A DNA stretch of 33,825 nt, taken from positions 1-33,825 of the forward strand of contig JAHHSF010000001.1 of assembly GCA_020025375.1 (NCBI GenBank), read 5' to 3'. The translations under genes were made by a program, and so were the position numbers. The notes below the pieces were generated by a model. The model had not been told where the DNA came from and searched no databases. It saw only the letters and a program-made list of their open reading frames with translations. Within the stretch, counting starts at the first letter, position 1. Every line of letters starts with the position of its first letter. This DNA is from Oscillospiraceae bacterium. Lineage in GTDB: Bacteria > Bacillota > Clostridia > Oscillospirales > Oscillospiraceae. Of the stretch, positions 16,084-22,647 are shown in pieces.

Positions 16084-17343
16084 ATGAAAGACATTTATGT
16101 TGTCAGCAGCTGCCGTACTGCCGTAGGTTCCTTTGGCGGTTCCCTGAAGGACGTCCCCGCTACCGATCTGGGCGCTACCGTGGTCAAGGAAGTCCTTGCC
16201 CGTGGCGGCGTGAAGCCCGAGCAGGTGGATGAGCTCATGTTTGGTTGCATCCTCACCGCCGCTCAGGGTCAGAACCCCGCCCGCCAGGTGGGTGTGAAGG
16301 CCGGCCTCCCCTACTCCGTCCCCGCTTACACCGTGGGTATGGTCTGTGGCTCCGGCATGAAGTCCGTCATCGAGGCTGCCCGCGCCATCAAGGCCGGCGA
16401 TGCCGACGTGATTGTGGCCGGCGGTATGGAAAATATGTCCGCCGCTCCCTTTGCCCTGCCCGATGAGCGCTGGGGTGCCCGCATGGGCGATAAGAAGGTC
16501 GTGGACACCATGATCAGTGACGGCCTGTGGGACGTTTATAACAACTACCACATGGGCACCACCGCTGAGAACATCTGCGACATCTGGGGCATTACCCGCC
16601 AGGAGATGGACGAGTTCGCCGCTTCCTCCCAGCAAAAGACCGAGGCCGCTCTGGCCGCCGGCAGGTTTGAGGACGAAATCGTGCCCATCATGGTCAAGAA
16701 GAAGAAGGAAATGGTGGAGTTCAAGGTAGACGAGTTCCCCAAGGCCGGCGTCACCGCCGAGAGCATCGCAAAGCTGCGCGGCGCCTTCCCCGTAGGCCCC
16801 GACGGCGTGGAGAACGAGGTCGTACATACCTTTGAGGTCACCCAGGTCCATGAGGACGACGCTCACAAGCACGAGCAGCGGGTCACCGCCGCCAACGCCT
16901 CCGGCATCAACGACGGCGCCGCCGCAATCCTCCTGGCTTCCGGTGAGGCCGTTGAGAAGTACGGCCTCAAGCCTGTTGCCAAGCTGGTCTCCTGGGGCCA
17001 CGGCGGCGTGGATCCCAAGATCATGGGCGTTGGCCCCGTGCCCGCTTCCCGCGAGGCCATGAAGAAGGCCGGCCTGACCATTGAGGACATCGACCTGGTG
17101 GAGGCCAACGAGGCCTTTGCCGCTCAGTCCATTGCCGTAGCCCGTGAGCTGAACTTCGACATGAGCAAGGTCAACGTCAACGGCGGCGCCATCTCCATCG
17201 GCCACCCCGTCGGCGCTTCCGGTGCCCGCATCATCGTCACCCTGCTCCACGAGATGGCCAAGCGGCCCGAGGCCAAGCGCGGCCTGGCCACCCTCTGCAT
17301 CGGCGGCGGCATGGGCGTTGCGACGATCTGGGAGAAGTGCTGA
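16084..17343 (+). CDS. thlA: Acetyl-CoA C-acetyltransferase (thiolase) with an unusual internal insertion
   Basis: A 419-residue thiolase that joins two acetyl-CoA into acetoacetyl-CoA, or runs the reverse. The catalytic set is intact: Cys88 in MVCGSGMKS, His374 in GHPVGASG, and Cys405 in TLCIGGGMG. The usual length is about 392. The surplus of about 26 residues lies at roughly 240-266, between LRGAF and VTAANASGINDG; there, normal enzymes have only a short KDGT-like turn. The insertion is rich in Val, Glu, Asp and His. A near-perfect ribosome site (AGGAGG) precedes the ATG. A Rex-like operator and strong promoter lie upstream, and CoA-transferase genes follow on their own promoter. Confidence 0.95.
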   Translation: MKDIYVVSSCRTAVGSFGGSLKDVPATDLGATVVKEVLARGGVKPEQVDELMFGCILTAAQGQNPARQVGVKAGLPYSVPAYTVGMVCGSGMKSVIEAARAIKAGDADVIVAGGMENMSAAPFALPDERWGARMGDKKVVDTMISDGLWDVYNNYHMGTTAENICDIWGITRQEMDEFAASSQQKTEAALAAGRFEDEIVPIMVKKKKEMVEFKVDEFPKAGVTAESIAKLRGAFPVGPDGVENEVVHTFEVTQVHEDDAHKHEQRVTAANASGINDGAAAILLASGEAVEKYGLKPVAKLVSWGHGGVDPKIMGVGPVPASREAMKKAGLTIEDIDLVEANEAFAAQSIAVARELNFDMSKVNVNGGAISIGHPVGASGARIIVTLLHEMAKRPEAKRGLATLCIGGGMGVATIWEKC

Positions 17344-17348
17344 GCGAA

Positions 17349-17482
17349 GCACCGAGGATAAGGCAAGTTCCAAACAAAAAGCAGTCCGAGTTGCCAGTGG
17401 CAATTCCGTTGCCACCCTGCGAATCCGCCCTGGGACGTGCGCCCAATCCGTAGCGTACATCATTTCATTATCCTCACGGTGC
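17349..17482. repeat. MITE-like or structured element with terminal inverted repeats
   Basis: Bases 17349-17361 (GCACCGAGGATAA) pair with 17468-17482 (TTATCCTCACGGTGC) over 13 bp with a 2-nt bulge, enclosing about 106 nt. Inside, GTGGCAA (17397-17403) and TTGCCAC (17409-17415) form a perfect 7-bp hairpin, and TTGCCA-G-TGGCAA (17391-17403) is an alternative. No gene is plausible here. The compact size, terminal repeats and internal folding resemble a miniature inverted-repeat element or a structured RNA. No target-site duplication is evident. No second copy was seen in this window. Confidence 0.45.
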
Positions 17483-17507
17483 GGAGCGGGCCAATGGCCC
17501 GCTCCGC
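17481..17507 (+). terminator. Strong GC hairpin downstream of thiolase
   Basis: A perfect 12-bp stem (17481-17492 with 17496-17507, GCGGAGCGGGCC and its complement) has an AAT loop. The T-rich stretch comes only about 20 nt later (17525-17534), so it may be a poor terminator or an mRNA 3'-end stabiliser. Confidence 0.5.
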
Positions 17508-17551
17508 GTGTCCCGTAAATGTAAATTTCTTTTTGTATGGAGTGGACGGGC

Positions 17552-17580
17552 TTGACACAGGACCTTGTCCGTGAAATAAT
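17552..17580 (+). promoter_or_regulatory. Promoter of the CoA-transferase genes with a dyad in the spacer
   Basis: A perfect TTGACA (17552-17557) and AATAAT (17575-17580) are spaced by 17 nt. The spacer holds GGAC-CTT-GTCC (17560-17570), extended by CAC (17556-17558) and GTG (17571-17573) with one unpaired A. A repressor bound here would block the promoter. Confidence 0.7.
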
Positions 17581-17624
17581 ACAAATGACACCCCAAAAGA
17601 TATCAAAACAGGAGGTTACGAGCA

Positions 17625-18317
17625 TTGAATAATAAAGTAATTTCTCTCGAGGAAGCCGTTGCCATGATTCCTGACGGCGCCACTATTATGTTTGGCGGTT
17701 TCCTGGGTTGCGGCAGCGCCCACCACATCATCAATGCCCTCGCTGAAAGCGGCAAGAAGAACTTCACCATCATCGGTAACGACTGTGGCATGGCCCAGGG
17801 GCCCTGCGGCATCGAATACTACGGCGTGTCCCGTCTTGTCCACAACCATCAGGTCGCCCGCGTCATTGCCACCCACGTGGGCATGACCCCCGACGTGGGC
17901 ACCCAGGGCATGGTGGAAAAGACCCTGCAGGTGGATTTGGTCCCCCAGGGCTCCCTGGCTGAGATGATCCGGGCCGGCGGTGCCGGTCTGGGCGGCGTAC
18001 TCACCCCCACCGGCGTGGGCACCATCGTGGAAGATTCTCCCCTCTGCCTTGGCAAGCAGACCATCGACGGCAGGGAGTATTTGCTCATGAAGCCCGTCCA
18101 CGCGGATGTGGCTATCGTCAACGCTCACATGATTGACACCTTTGGCAATATGTGGTACAAGGGCACCACCCGGAACTTTAACCCCATGATGGCCACCGCC
18201 GCCGACCTGGTCATTGCTGAGGCCGACAACCTGGTGGAGATCGGCGATATCGCTCCCGAGAACGTGCATACTTCCGGTGCTTGCATCAATTACATCGTGG
18301 ATGGAGGGAAGCTGTAA
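17625..18317 (+). CDS. atoD: Acetoacetate/butyrate CoA-transferase, alpha subunit
   Basis: A 230-residue subunit of a class I CoA-transferase that moves CoA between acetoacetyl-CoA and short acids such as acetate or butyrate. Typical stretches are ATIMFGGFLGCGSAHHIINAL near the start, GNDCGMAQGP, the glycine-rich GGAGLGGVLTPTGVGT, and VHADVAIVNAHMIDTFGN. The start is TTG (17625), with AGGAGG nine bases upstream. Its TAA overlaps the ATG of the beta subunit by one base, a coupled pair. It has its own promoter, yet follows thiolase in the same direction, so the three genes form one metabolic set. Confidence 0.93.
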   Translation: MNNKVISLEEAVAMIPDGATIMFGGFLGCGSAHHIINALAESGKKNFTIIGNDCGMAQGPCGIEYYGVSRLVHNHQVARVIATHVGMTPDVGTQGMVEKTLQVDLVPQGSLAEMIRAGGAGLGGVLTPTGVGTIVEDSPLCLGKQTIDGREYLLMKPVHADVAIVNAHMIDTFGNMWYKGTTRNFNPMMATAADLVIAEADNLVEIGDIAPENVHTSGACINYIVDGGKL

Positions 18318-18979
18318 TGGAGAAATCTGAAATCAAAGGCTTTATTGCCAAGCGTGTGGCCAAGGAGCTGAAGGATGGGGACGTGGTCAACCTTGGTATC
18401 GGCCTGCCCACTCTGGTCCCCCACTACCTGCCCGAGGGCATCCACGTGATTCTGCAGTCCGAGAACGGCATCATCGGCACCGGTGCCAAGCCCACCGAGG
18501 AGGAGGCCGAGCCCAAGTATAAGACCGACGCCGGCGGACAGCCTGCCCAGGCCGCTCCCTTCGGCTGCTATATCGACTCCGCCACCTCCTTCGGCTTTAT
18601 CCGCGGCGGCCACGTGAATGCCACCATCCTGGGCGGCCTGGAAGTAGACCAGGAGGGCTCCCTGTCCAACTGGATCATCCCCGGCAAGAAGATGCCCGGC
18701 ATGGGCGGCGCCATGGACCTGTTGGTGGGTGCCAAGGAAGTCATTGTCGCCATGGAGCACACTGCCAAGGGCAACCCCAAGATCCTGAAGAAGTGCACCC
18801 TGCCCTACACCGCCGTGCACTGTGTCAGCAAGATCATCACTGAGATGTGCGTTCTGGAGGTCACTCCCGACGGCCTGGTCATGACCGAGATCAATCCTGA
18901 GTTCACCGTGGACGATGTGAAGGCCGCTACCGCCGCCGATTTTACTGTCGCCTCCGACCTGAAGGATATGACCGCCTAA
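18317..18979 (+). CDS. atoA: Acetoacetate/butyrate CoA-transferase, beta subunit
   Basis: A 220-residue catalytic subunit. Glu49 in the SENGIIG motif is the residue that forms the thioester intermediate in this family. GGHVNATILGGLEVD and the block MDLLVGAKEVIVAMEH are typical of AtoA/ScoB. The ATG at 18317 is chosen because GGAGGG lies 7 nt upstream and it overlaps the alpha-subunit stop. Paired with thiolase, it would yield acetoacetate or exchange CoA with butyrate. Which acid is used cannot be read from sequence. Confidence 0.93.
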   Translation: MEKSEIKGFIAKRVAKELKDGDVVNLGIGLPTLVPHYLPEGIHVILQSENGIIGTGAKPTEEEAEPKYKTDAGGQPAQAAPFGCYIDSATSFGFIRGGHVNATILGGLEVDQEGSLSNWIIPGKKMPGMGGAMDLLVGAKEVIVAMEHTAKGNPKILKKCTLPYTAVHCVSKIITEMCVLEVTPDGLVMTEINPEFTVDDVKAATAADFTVASDLKDMTA

Positions 18980-18992
18980 GTTTTTGCGAATC

Positions 18993-19025
18993 AAAAAGCG
19001 CTGTGCCACAGGCACAGCGCTTTTT
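18993..19025 (+). terminator. Bidirectional terminator after the CoA-transferase genes
   Basis: A 15-bp stem (18993-19007 with 19011-19025) has an ACA loop, A and T runs on both sides and the core GCGCTGTGCC. It could also end leftward transcripts from mntP. Confidence 0.9.
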
Positions 19026-19035
19026 CTTTGCTCTC

Positions 19036-19217
19036 TCACATCACGTAATACGCCTTCAACCGCTTCTCGATTGTAGCTGTCCCTGAAAGGTATTCGGCCG
19101 CTGCCGCAGTCCTCGGCAATGCCGTTGATGGTGCCTTGTCCAGGAACCTTTGGAGCCGCAGGTGCTTCAGAGAGGCTTCCAGCACCCATTTGCTGGTGTG
19201 CGATACGACACCCTTCC
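19036..19217 (-). other. Orphan open stretch downstream of mntP, possible gene remnant
   Basis: The 210 nt between the CoA-transferase terminator and mntP hold no recognisable gene. Read leftward, an open frame of about 60 codons runs from near 19217 to a TGA at 19036 with protein-like composition (SKWVLEASLKHLRLQRF and EYLSGTATIEKRLKAYY), but it has no convincing start. A 6-bp hairpin (CCAGCA and TGCTGG) lies inside. It could be the tail of a lost gene or part of the mntP 3' untranslated region. I do not recognise it. Confidence 0.25.
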
Positions 19218-19233
19218 TTACATAATTATGTAA
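19218..19233. repeat. 16-bp perfect palindrome next to the mntP stop
   Basis: TTACATAATTATGTAA is a perfect AT-rich palindrome 4 nt beyond the mntP stop codon. It has no T run. It could be a protein-binding or recombination site, or chance. Confidence 0.4.
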
Positions 19234-19237
19234 ACTA

Positions 19238-19789
19238 TTATCCCAAATGCTCCACGAGAATTTTGATCCCGATGCCGATAAGGACCAGCCCACCGGCCAC
19301 AGCGGCCCACTTTTCAACGAGGGCGCCCAGCTTGTTCCCCAGCAGGCCGCCCATAATGGCCATACCGAAGGCCACTACGCCGATGACGGCGGCGGAAAAC
19401 AGAATATCCACCTCCATAAAGGCCATGGACACCCCCACAGCCAGGGCGTCGATGCTGGTGGCGATGGCCAGGACGCAGAGCCGTCCGGCAGAGAGGTCGG
19501 CCGGGCCGCTCTCCTCTTCCCCGCCCCGAAAGCTCTCCCATAGCATCTTGCCGCCGATGGCGGCCAGCAGGCCGAAGGCGATCCAGTGGTCGAAAGCCAC
19601 GATGTACTCCGCCACGCTGCTGCCTAAAAACCAGCCGATGAGGGGCATGGCGCACTGGAAGCCTCCGAACCATAGGCCCATCTTTATCCCTTGCTTCCAG
19701 GAGAAGCCGGGGGTGGATATGCCGGTGGATACTGATACGGCAAAGGCGTCCAGGGCCAGGGAAAAGGCGATCAGCAAAATTTCAATCAA
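19238..19789 (-). CDS. mntP: Manganese efflux pump MntP
   Basis: A 183-residue membrane protein of the MntP (YebN) family, which exports Mn2+. The twin acidic motifs ALDAFAVSVSTG (helix 1) and SIDALAVGVSMAF (helix 4) are present and six hydrophobic helices can be counted, the normal size. The start is TTG at 19789, with GGAG about nine bases upstream. It is divergent from tadA, and the promoters overlap in about 35 nt. The yybP-ykoY manganese riboswitch that often controls this gene is not seen: the leader is only about 30 nt. Confidence 0.93.
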   Translation of the reverse strand: MIEILLIAFSLALDAFAVSVSTGISTPGFSWKQGIKMGLWFGGFQCAMPLIGWFLGSSVAEYIVAFDHWIAFGLLAAIGGKMLWESFRGGEEESGPADLSAGRLCVLAIATSIDALAVGVSMAFMEVDILFSAAVIGVVAFGMAIMGGLLGNKLGALVEKWAAVAGGLVLIGIGIKILVEHLG

Positions 19790-19821
19790 TGTCGGTCACT
19801 CCAAAATTAGGTTTAAAGAAA

Positions 19822-19830
19822 AGTATAGCA
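19822..19830 (-). promoter_or_regulatory. Extended -10 promoter of mntP
   Basis: Read leftward, TGCTATACT is an extended -10 element about 35 nt before the TTG start. The -35 is weak. Confidence 0.5.
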
Positions 19831-19845
19831 CAAGGGAACGAGATA

Positions 19846-19854
19846 TGCTAGAAT
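19846..19854 (+). promoter_or_regulatory. Extended -10 promoter of tadA
   Basis: TGCTAGAAT is an extended -10 element 66 nt before the tadA ATG. The -35 is weak. Confidence 0.4.
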
Positions 19855-19920
19855 GATTTAAATAAACAGGAAGCCCTCTCAGTCGGCCGAGTCCAGTGGA
19901 GAGGGGATTGGAGGCGCCCC

Positions 19921-20382
19921 ATGGAGCGGGAAGATTATATGCGCGAAGCGCTCAACGCCGGGCAAAACGCCCTTGCCACGGGGGACGTACCCGTGGGATG
20001 CGTCATCGTAAAGGAAGGGGCCATCATCGCCCGGGGTTGGAACCGGCGGGAACCGGGGGATGCCACCGCCCACGCCGAGACCGAGGCCATTCGGGCGGCC
20101 TGCGCCGCCCTGGGCTCCTGGCGGCTGGAGGGTTGCTCCCTCTACGTCACCCTGGAGCCCTGCCCCATGTGCGCCGGGGCCATCATCAACAGCCGTATCT
20201 CCGCCCTTTATTACGGCGCCAAAGATGAGAAGGCAGGCTGTTGCGGTTCGGTCCTTAACCTGTTTGAGGAGCGGTTCAATCATAAGCCCCGCATTTACGG
20301 CGGGGTGTTGGAGGCCGAGTGTTCCGCCTCGCTCACGGATTTTTTCCACAGCCTGCGTCAAAACAGTGGAAAACTTTTTTGA
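19921..20382 (+). CDS. tadA: tRNA-specific adenosine deaminase
   Basis: A 153-residue zinc deaminase that converts A34 to inosine in the anticodon of tRNA-Arg(ACG). The zinc and catalytic motifs are complete: HAETEAIRAA (His and Glu near 57-59) and LEPCPMCAGAI (the two Cys near 87-90). The N-terminal ALATGDVPVGCVIV is typical. Length is normal. The ATG follows a GGAGG site. Two hairpins lie downstream, in front of the convergent transporter operon. Confidence 0.95.
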   Translation: MEREDYMREALNAGQNALATGDVPVGCVIVKEGAIIARGWNRREPGDATAHAETEAIRAACAALGSWRLEGCSLYVTLEPCPMCAGAIINSRISALYYGAKDEKAGCCGSVLNLFEERFNHKPRIYGGVLEAECSASLTDFFHSLRQNSGKLF

Positions 20383-20410
20383 ATTTAATACTTTTGTAAC
20401 AGTTGAGGCC

Positions 20411-20526
20411 TTGTTTTGTAATATTTCTTGGGTATATTAATACTCGCAAGAGACAGTTTCTTTTCATTTCATTGTATCCTCTTTCCTTGGCTGGGGCCGG
20501 ACGTCAGGAGCAGGCGTCCGGCCTTT
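20411..20526 (+). ncRNA. Possible short transcript downstream of tadA
   Basis: TTGTTT (20411-20416) and TATATT (20433-20438) spaced by 16 nt could start a transcript of about 80 nt. It would end at a hairpin GGCCGGACG/CGTCCGGCC (20495-20503 with 20515-20523) followed by only three T. There is no open frame of note between. The hairpin may equally be the tadA terminator. No known RNA family was recognised. Confidence 0.22.
20495..20526 (+). terminator. Hairpin downstream of tadA
   Basis: A 9-bp stem GGCCGGACG/CGTCCGGCC has an 11-nt loop and a short T run. It is a modest terminator for tadA. Confidence 0.55.
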
Positions 20527-20541
20527 GTCATGGTAAAAACG

Positions 20542-20580
20542 AAAAAACGGACCCGATTGACGCATCGGGTCCGTTTTTTT
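20542..20580. terminator. Bidirectional terminator between tadA and the transporter operon
   Basis: A 10-bp stem CGGACCCGAT/ATCGGGTCCG (20548-20557 with 20564-20573) is flanked by six A and seven T. On the leftward strand it begins at the stop codon of the last permease gene. Confidence 0.9.
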
Positions 20581-21562
20581 ATCGTTCTTCTCTGAAATAT
20601 GGTTCCCCTAAGCTCGCCGGCGGTTGCTTATTTTTGCTGTTGCGCAAGCTGGTAAAGATCAGTACGATGACCGTGACCACATAGGGCAGGATCTTATAGA
20701 GCTGGTCTGGGATAAAGGGGACCTGGAGCCGTACATAAAGAATCATCAGCGCCCCGAAGAGAACGGAGCCCCACACGGCGTTCATGGGCCGCCAGAGGCA
20801 GAAGATAACCAGGGCGACAGCCAGCCAGCCCTCACCGGCCAGACCCTCATGGTTCCAAACGCTCCCGGCAATGGTCATGATATAGACCATACCGCCGATG
20901 GCCGAGATGCCGCCGCCAATGATGGTGGCCAGATACTTGTACCGGATGACGTTGATACCGGCAGCGTCGGCGGTGGCGGGGCTCTCCCCTACCGCCCGCA
21001 GGTGGAGGCCGGACCGGCTCCGGTTGAGGAAGAGGGCCATGACCACGGCAATGAGAATCCCCAGGTAAACAAAAATGTTATAGCCAAAGACCAGGGGGCC
21101 CACCACGGGAAGCTCCTGAAGGGCGGCTGGGAAGGGAGAATTCTGAAACACGCCCTTAAGGCCGTTGCTGATGGCCACATAGGTCCCCTGTTGCTCCCGC
21201 ATATACTCGCCCACAAACTGGCCCACCCCGGTACCGAAGATAGCCAGTGCCAGACCGGTGACATTCTGATTGGCCCGGAGGGTGATGGTGAGGAAACTGA
21301 AGAGGAGGGCGCCAAAGGCCCCGGCCAGGAAGGAGCACAGAAGGGCAAGCAGGACGGCCACAATGCCGCTTGCATTGCTCCCGGCCATCTGCTCGTAGTA
21401 GAACGCGGCCCCCAGGCCAAAGGCACCGCCCATATACATCATGCCCTCCACGCCCAGGTTCAGATTGCCGGACTTTTCGGACAAAATCTCACCCACGGTG
21501 CCATAGAGCAGGGGCGTGCCCTGGAGAACGGCGGCGCTGATGAGCAAAAGCAACCTATTCAC
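20579..21562 (-). CDS. Nucleoside-type ABC transporter permease (NupQ/YufQ-like)
   Basis: A 327-residue permease of the BMP-associated sugar/nucleoside ABC family. The N-terminal motif GEILSEKSGNLNLGVEGMM is a hallmark of this subunit, and about eight to nine hydrophobic helices follow, with AVGESPATADAAGINV in a cytoplasmic loop that contacts the ATPase. It starts with GTG, overlapping the stop of the preceding permease by 4 nt, with AAGGAGG about 10 nt upstream. It is the last gene of the xpt-bmp-ATPase-permease-permease series and ends at a terminator. Confidence 0.92.
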   Translation of the reverse strand: MNRLLLLISAAVLQGTPLLYGTVGEILSEKSGNLNLGVEGMMYMGGAFGLGAAFYYEQMAGSNASGIVAVLLALLCSFLAGAFGALLFSFLTITLRANQNVTGLALAIFGTGVGQFVGEYMREQQGTYVAISNGLKGVFQNSPFPAALQELPVVGPLVFGYNIFVYLGILIAVVMALFLNRSRSGLHLRAVGESPATADAAGINVIRYKYLATIIGGGISAIGGMVYIMTIAGSVWNHEGLAGEGWLAVALVIFCLWRPMNAVWGSVLFGALMILYVRLQVPFIPDQLYKILPYVVTVIVLIFTSLRNSKNKQPPASLGEPYFREER

Positions 21563-22647
21563 TGCTTCGCCACCTCCTTATGTTTTCCACGGAAAATCAG
21601 CTCATAGTTGATGAAAAACTCACAGCCCAGCATACAAAAGAGGAAAATGCCGGTGATGATGTCGGAGATGGAGGCAGGGACCGCCATGCGGGTCTGGAGG
21701 GTGGCCGCCCCCTTCTCCAGGACGGCCAGCAGGCCAGAAATGCCGATCATGGCAAAGGGATTGAGCTGGGCCAGCCAGGCCACGGTGATAGCGGTAAAGC
21801 CCACCCCGGCGGCCACGCCGTCATTGAGGGTGGTATTGGCCCCGGAGGCCAGGATAAAACCTACCAGGCCGCTGATGGCCCCGGAGAGGAACATGGTACG
21901 CATGATAATCTTACCCACGTTCATCCCGGCGTACCGGGCGGTGTTCTCACTCTCCCCCACCACGGCAATCTCGTAGCCCTGCTTGGTGTACTTCATATAG
22001 ATATACATGACCACGGTGAGGACCAGGACAATGATCCAGCCGCAGTGGACCCCAAATACCTTGGGGAGCACCGCTTTGCTGTCGAACATGGGAATAATCT
22101 GGGAGCCGGGCCGCCCCTCCCAGGGACCACCCTGGAGCCACTTGACCACGCCGATGATAATGTAGTTCATCATTAGGGTAAAGAGGGTCTCATTGGTCCC
22201 CCATTTCGCCTTGAAAAAGGCGGGAATGAGGGCCCACAGCCCTCCGGCGACGGCCCCGGCCAGTCCCATCACGGGAATCAGCGCCCAACCGGGGAGCTGG
22301 TCCACCCAGAAGAGGGCGAAGTAGGAGGCGGCCACGGCCCCCGCCGTAATCTGTCCCTCGGCCCCGATGTTCCAGAAGCGCATCTTGAAGCAGGGAGCGA
22401 TGGCCAGGGCGGTGCCCAGGAGGGGGACAGCGATTTTCACAGTCTGGCGAATGGCAGTCTTTTTCCCCAGGGAGCCGGAGAGGATGGTGCCGTAGGCTTC
22501 CATGGGGCTGTGCCCCATGAGGCCGAAGATGAGGGCGCCCAGGAGGATGGCGGCCACAAAGGAGCCGCCCCGGATGCACCAGACCTGCCAGGAAGGCATG
22601 GCATCCCGTTTCGCCAGTCGGATGAGAGGCGTTTTCTGTTCGTGCAT
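21559..22647 (-). CDS. Nucleoside-type ABC transporter permease (NupP/YufP-like)
   Basis: A 362-residue permease, partner of the next one. Typical segments are FWNIGAEGQITAGAVAA (cytoplasmic entry motif), TNETLFTLMMNYI and VVGESENTARYAGMN. About ten hydrophobic helices are seen. The ATG immediately follows the ATPase stop codon, with GGAGGAGGG upstream, so translation is tightly coupled. The pair should carry purine nucleosides or bases, since the operon begins with xpt. Confidence 0.92.
   Translation of the reverse strand: MHEQKTPLIRLAKRDAMPSWQVWCIRGGSFVAAILLGALIFGLMGHSPMEAYGTILSGSLGKKTAIRQTVKIAVPLLGTALAIAPCFKMRFWNIGAEGQITAGAVAASYFALFWVDQLPGWALIPVMGLAGAVAGGLWALIPAFFKAKWGTNETLFTLMMNYIIIGVVKWLQGGPWEGRPGSQIIPMFDSKAVLPKVFGVHCGWIIVLVLTVVMYIYMKYTKQGYEIAVVGESENTARYAGMNVGKIIMRTMFLSGAISGLVGFILASGANTTLNDGVAAGVGFTAITVAWLAQLNPFAMIGISGLLAVLEKGAATLQTRMAVPASISDIITGIFLFCMLGCEFFINYELIFRGKHKEVAKQ

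Noticed and set aside
19790..19860. Manganese riboswitch upstream of mntP
   Set aside because: The predicted leader is only about 30 nt and lacks the conserved loops.
20440..20526. SRP RNA gene after tadA
   Set aside because: GTCAGG and AGCAGG occur, but without the GGAA tetraloop and paired helix between them.
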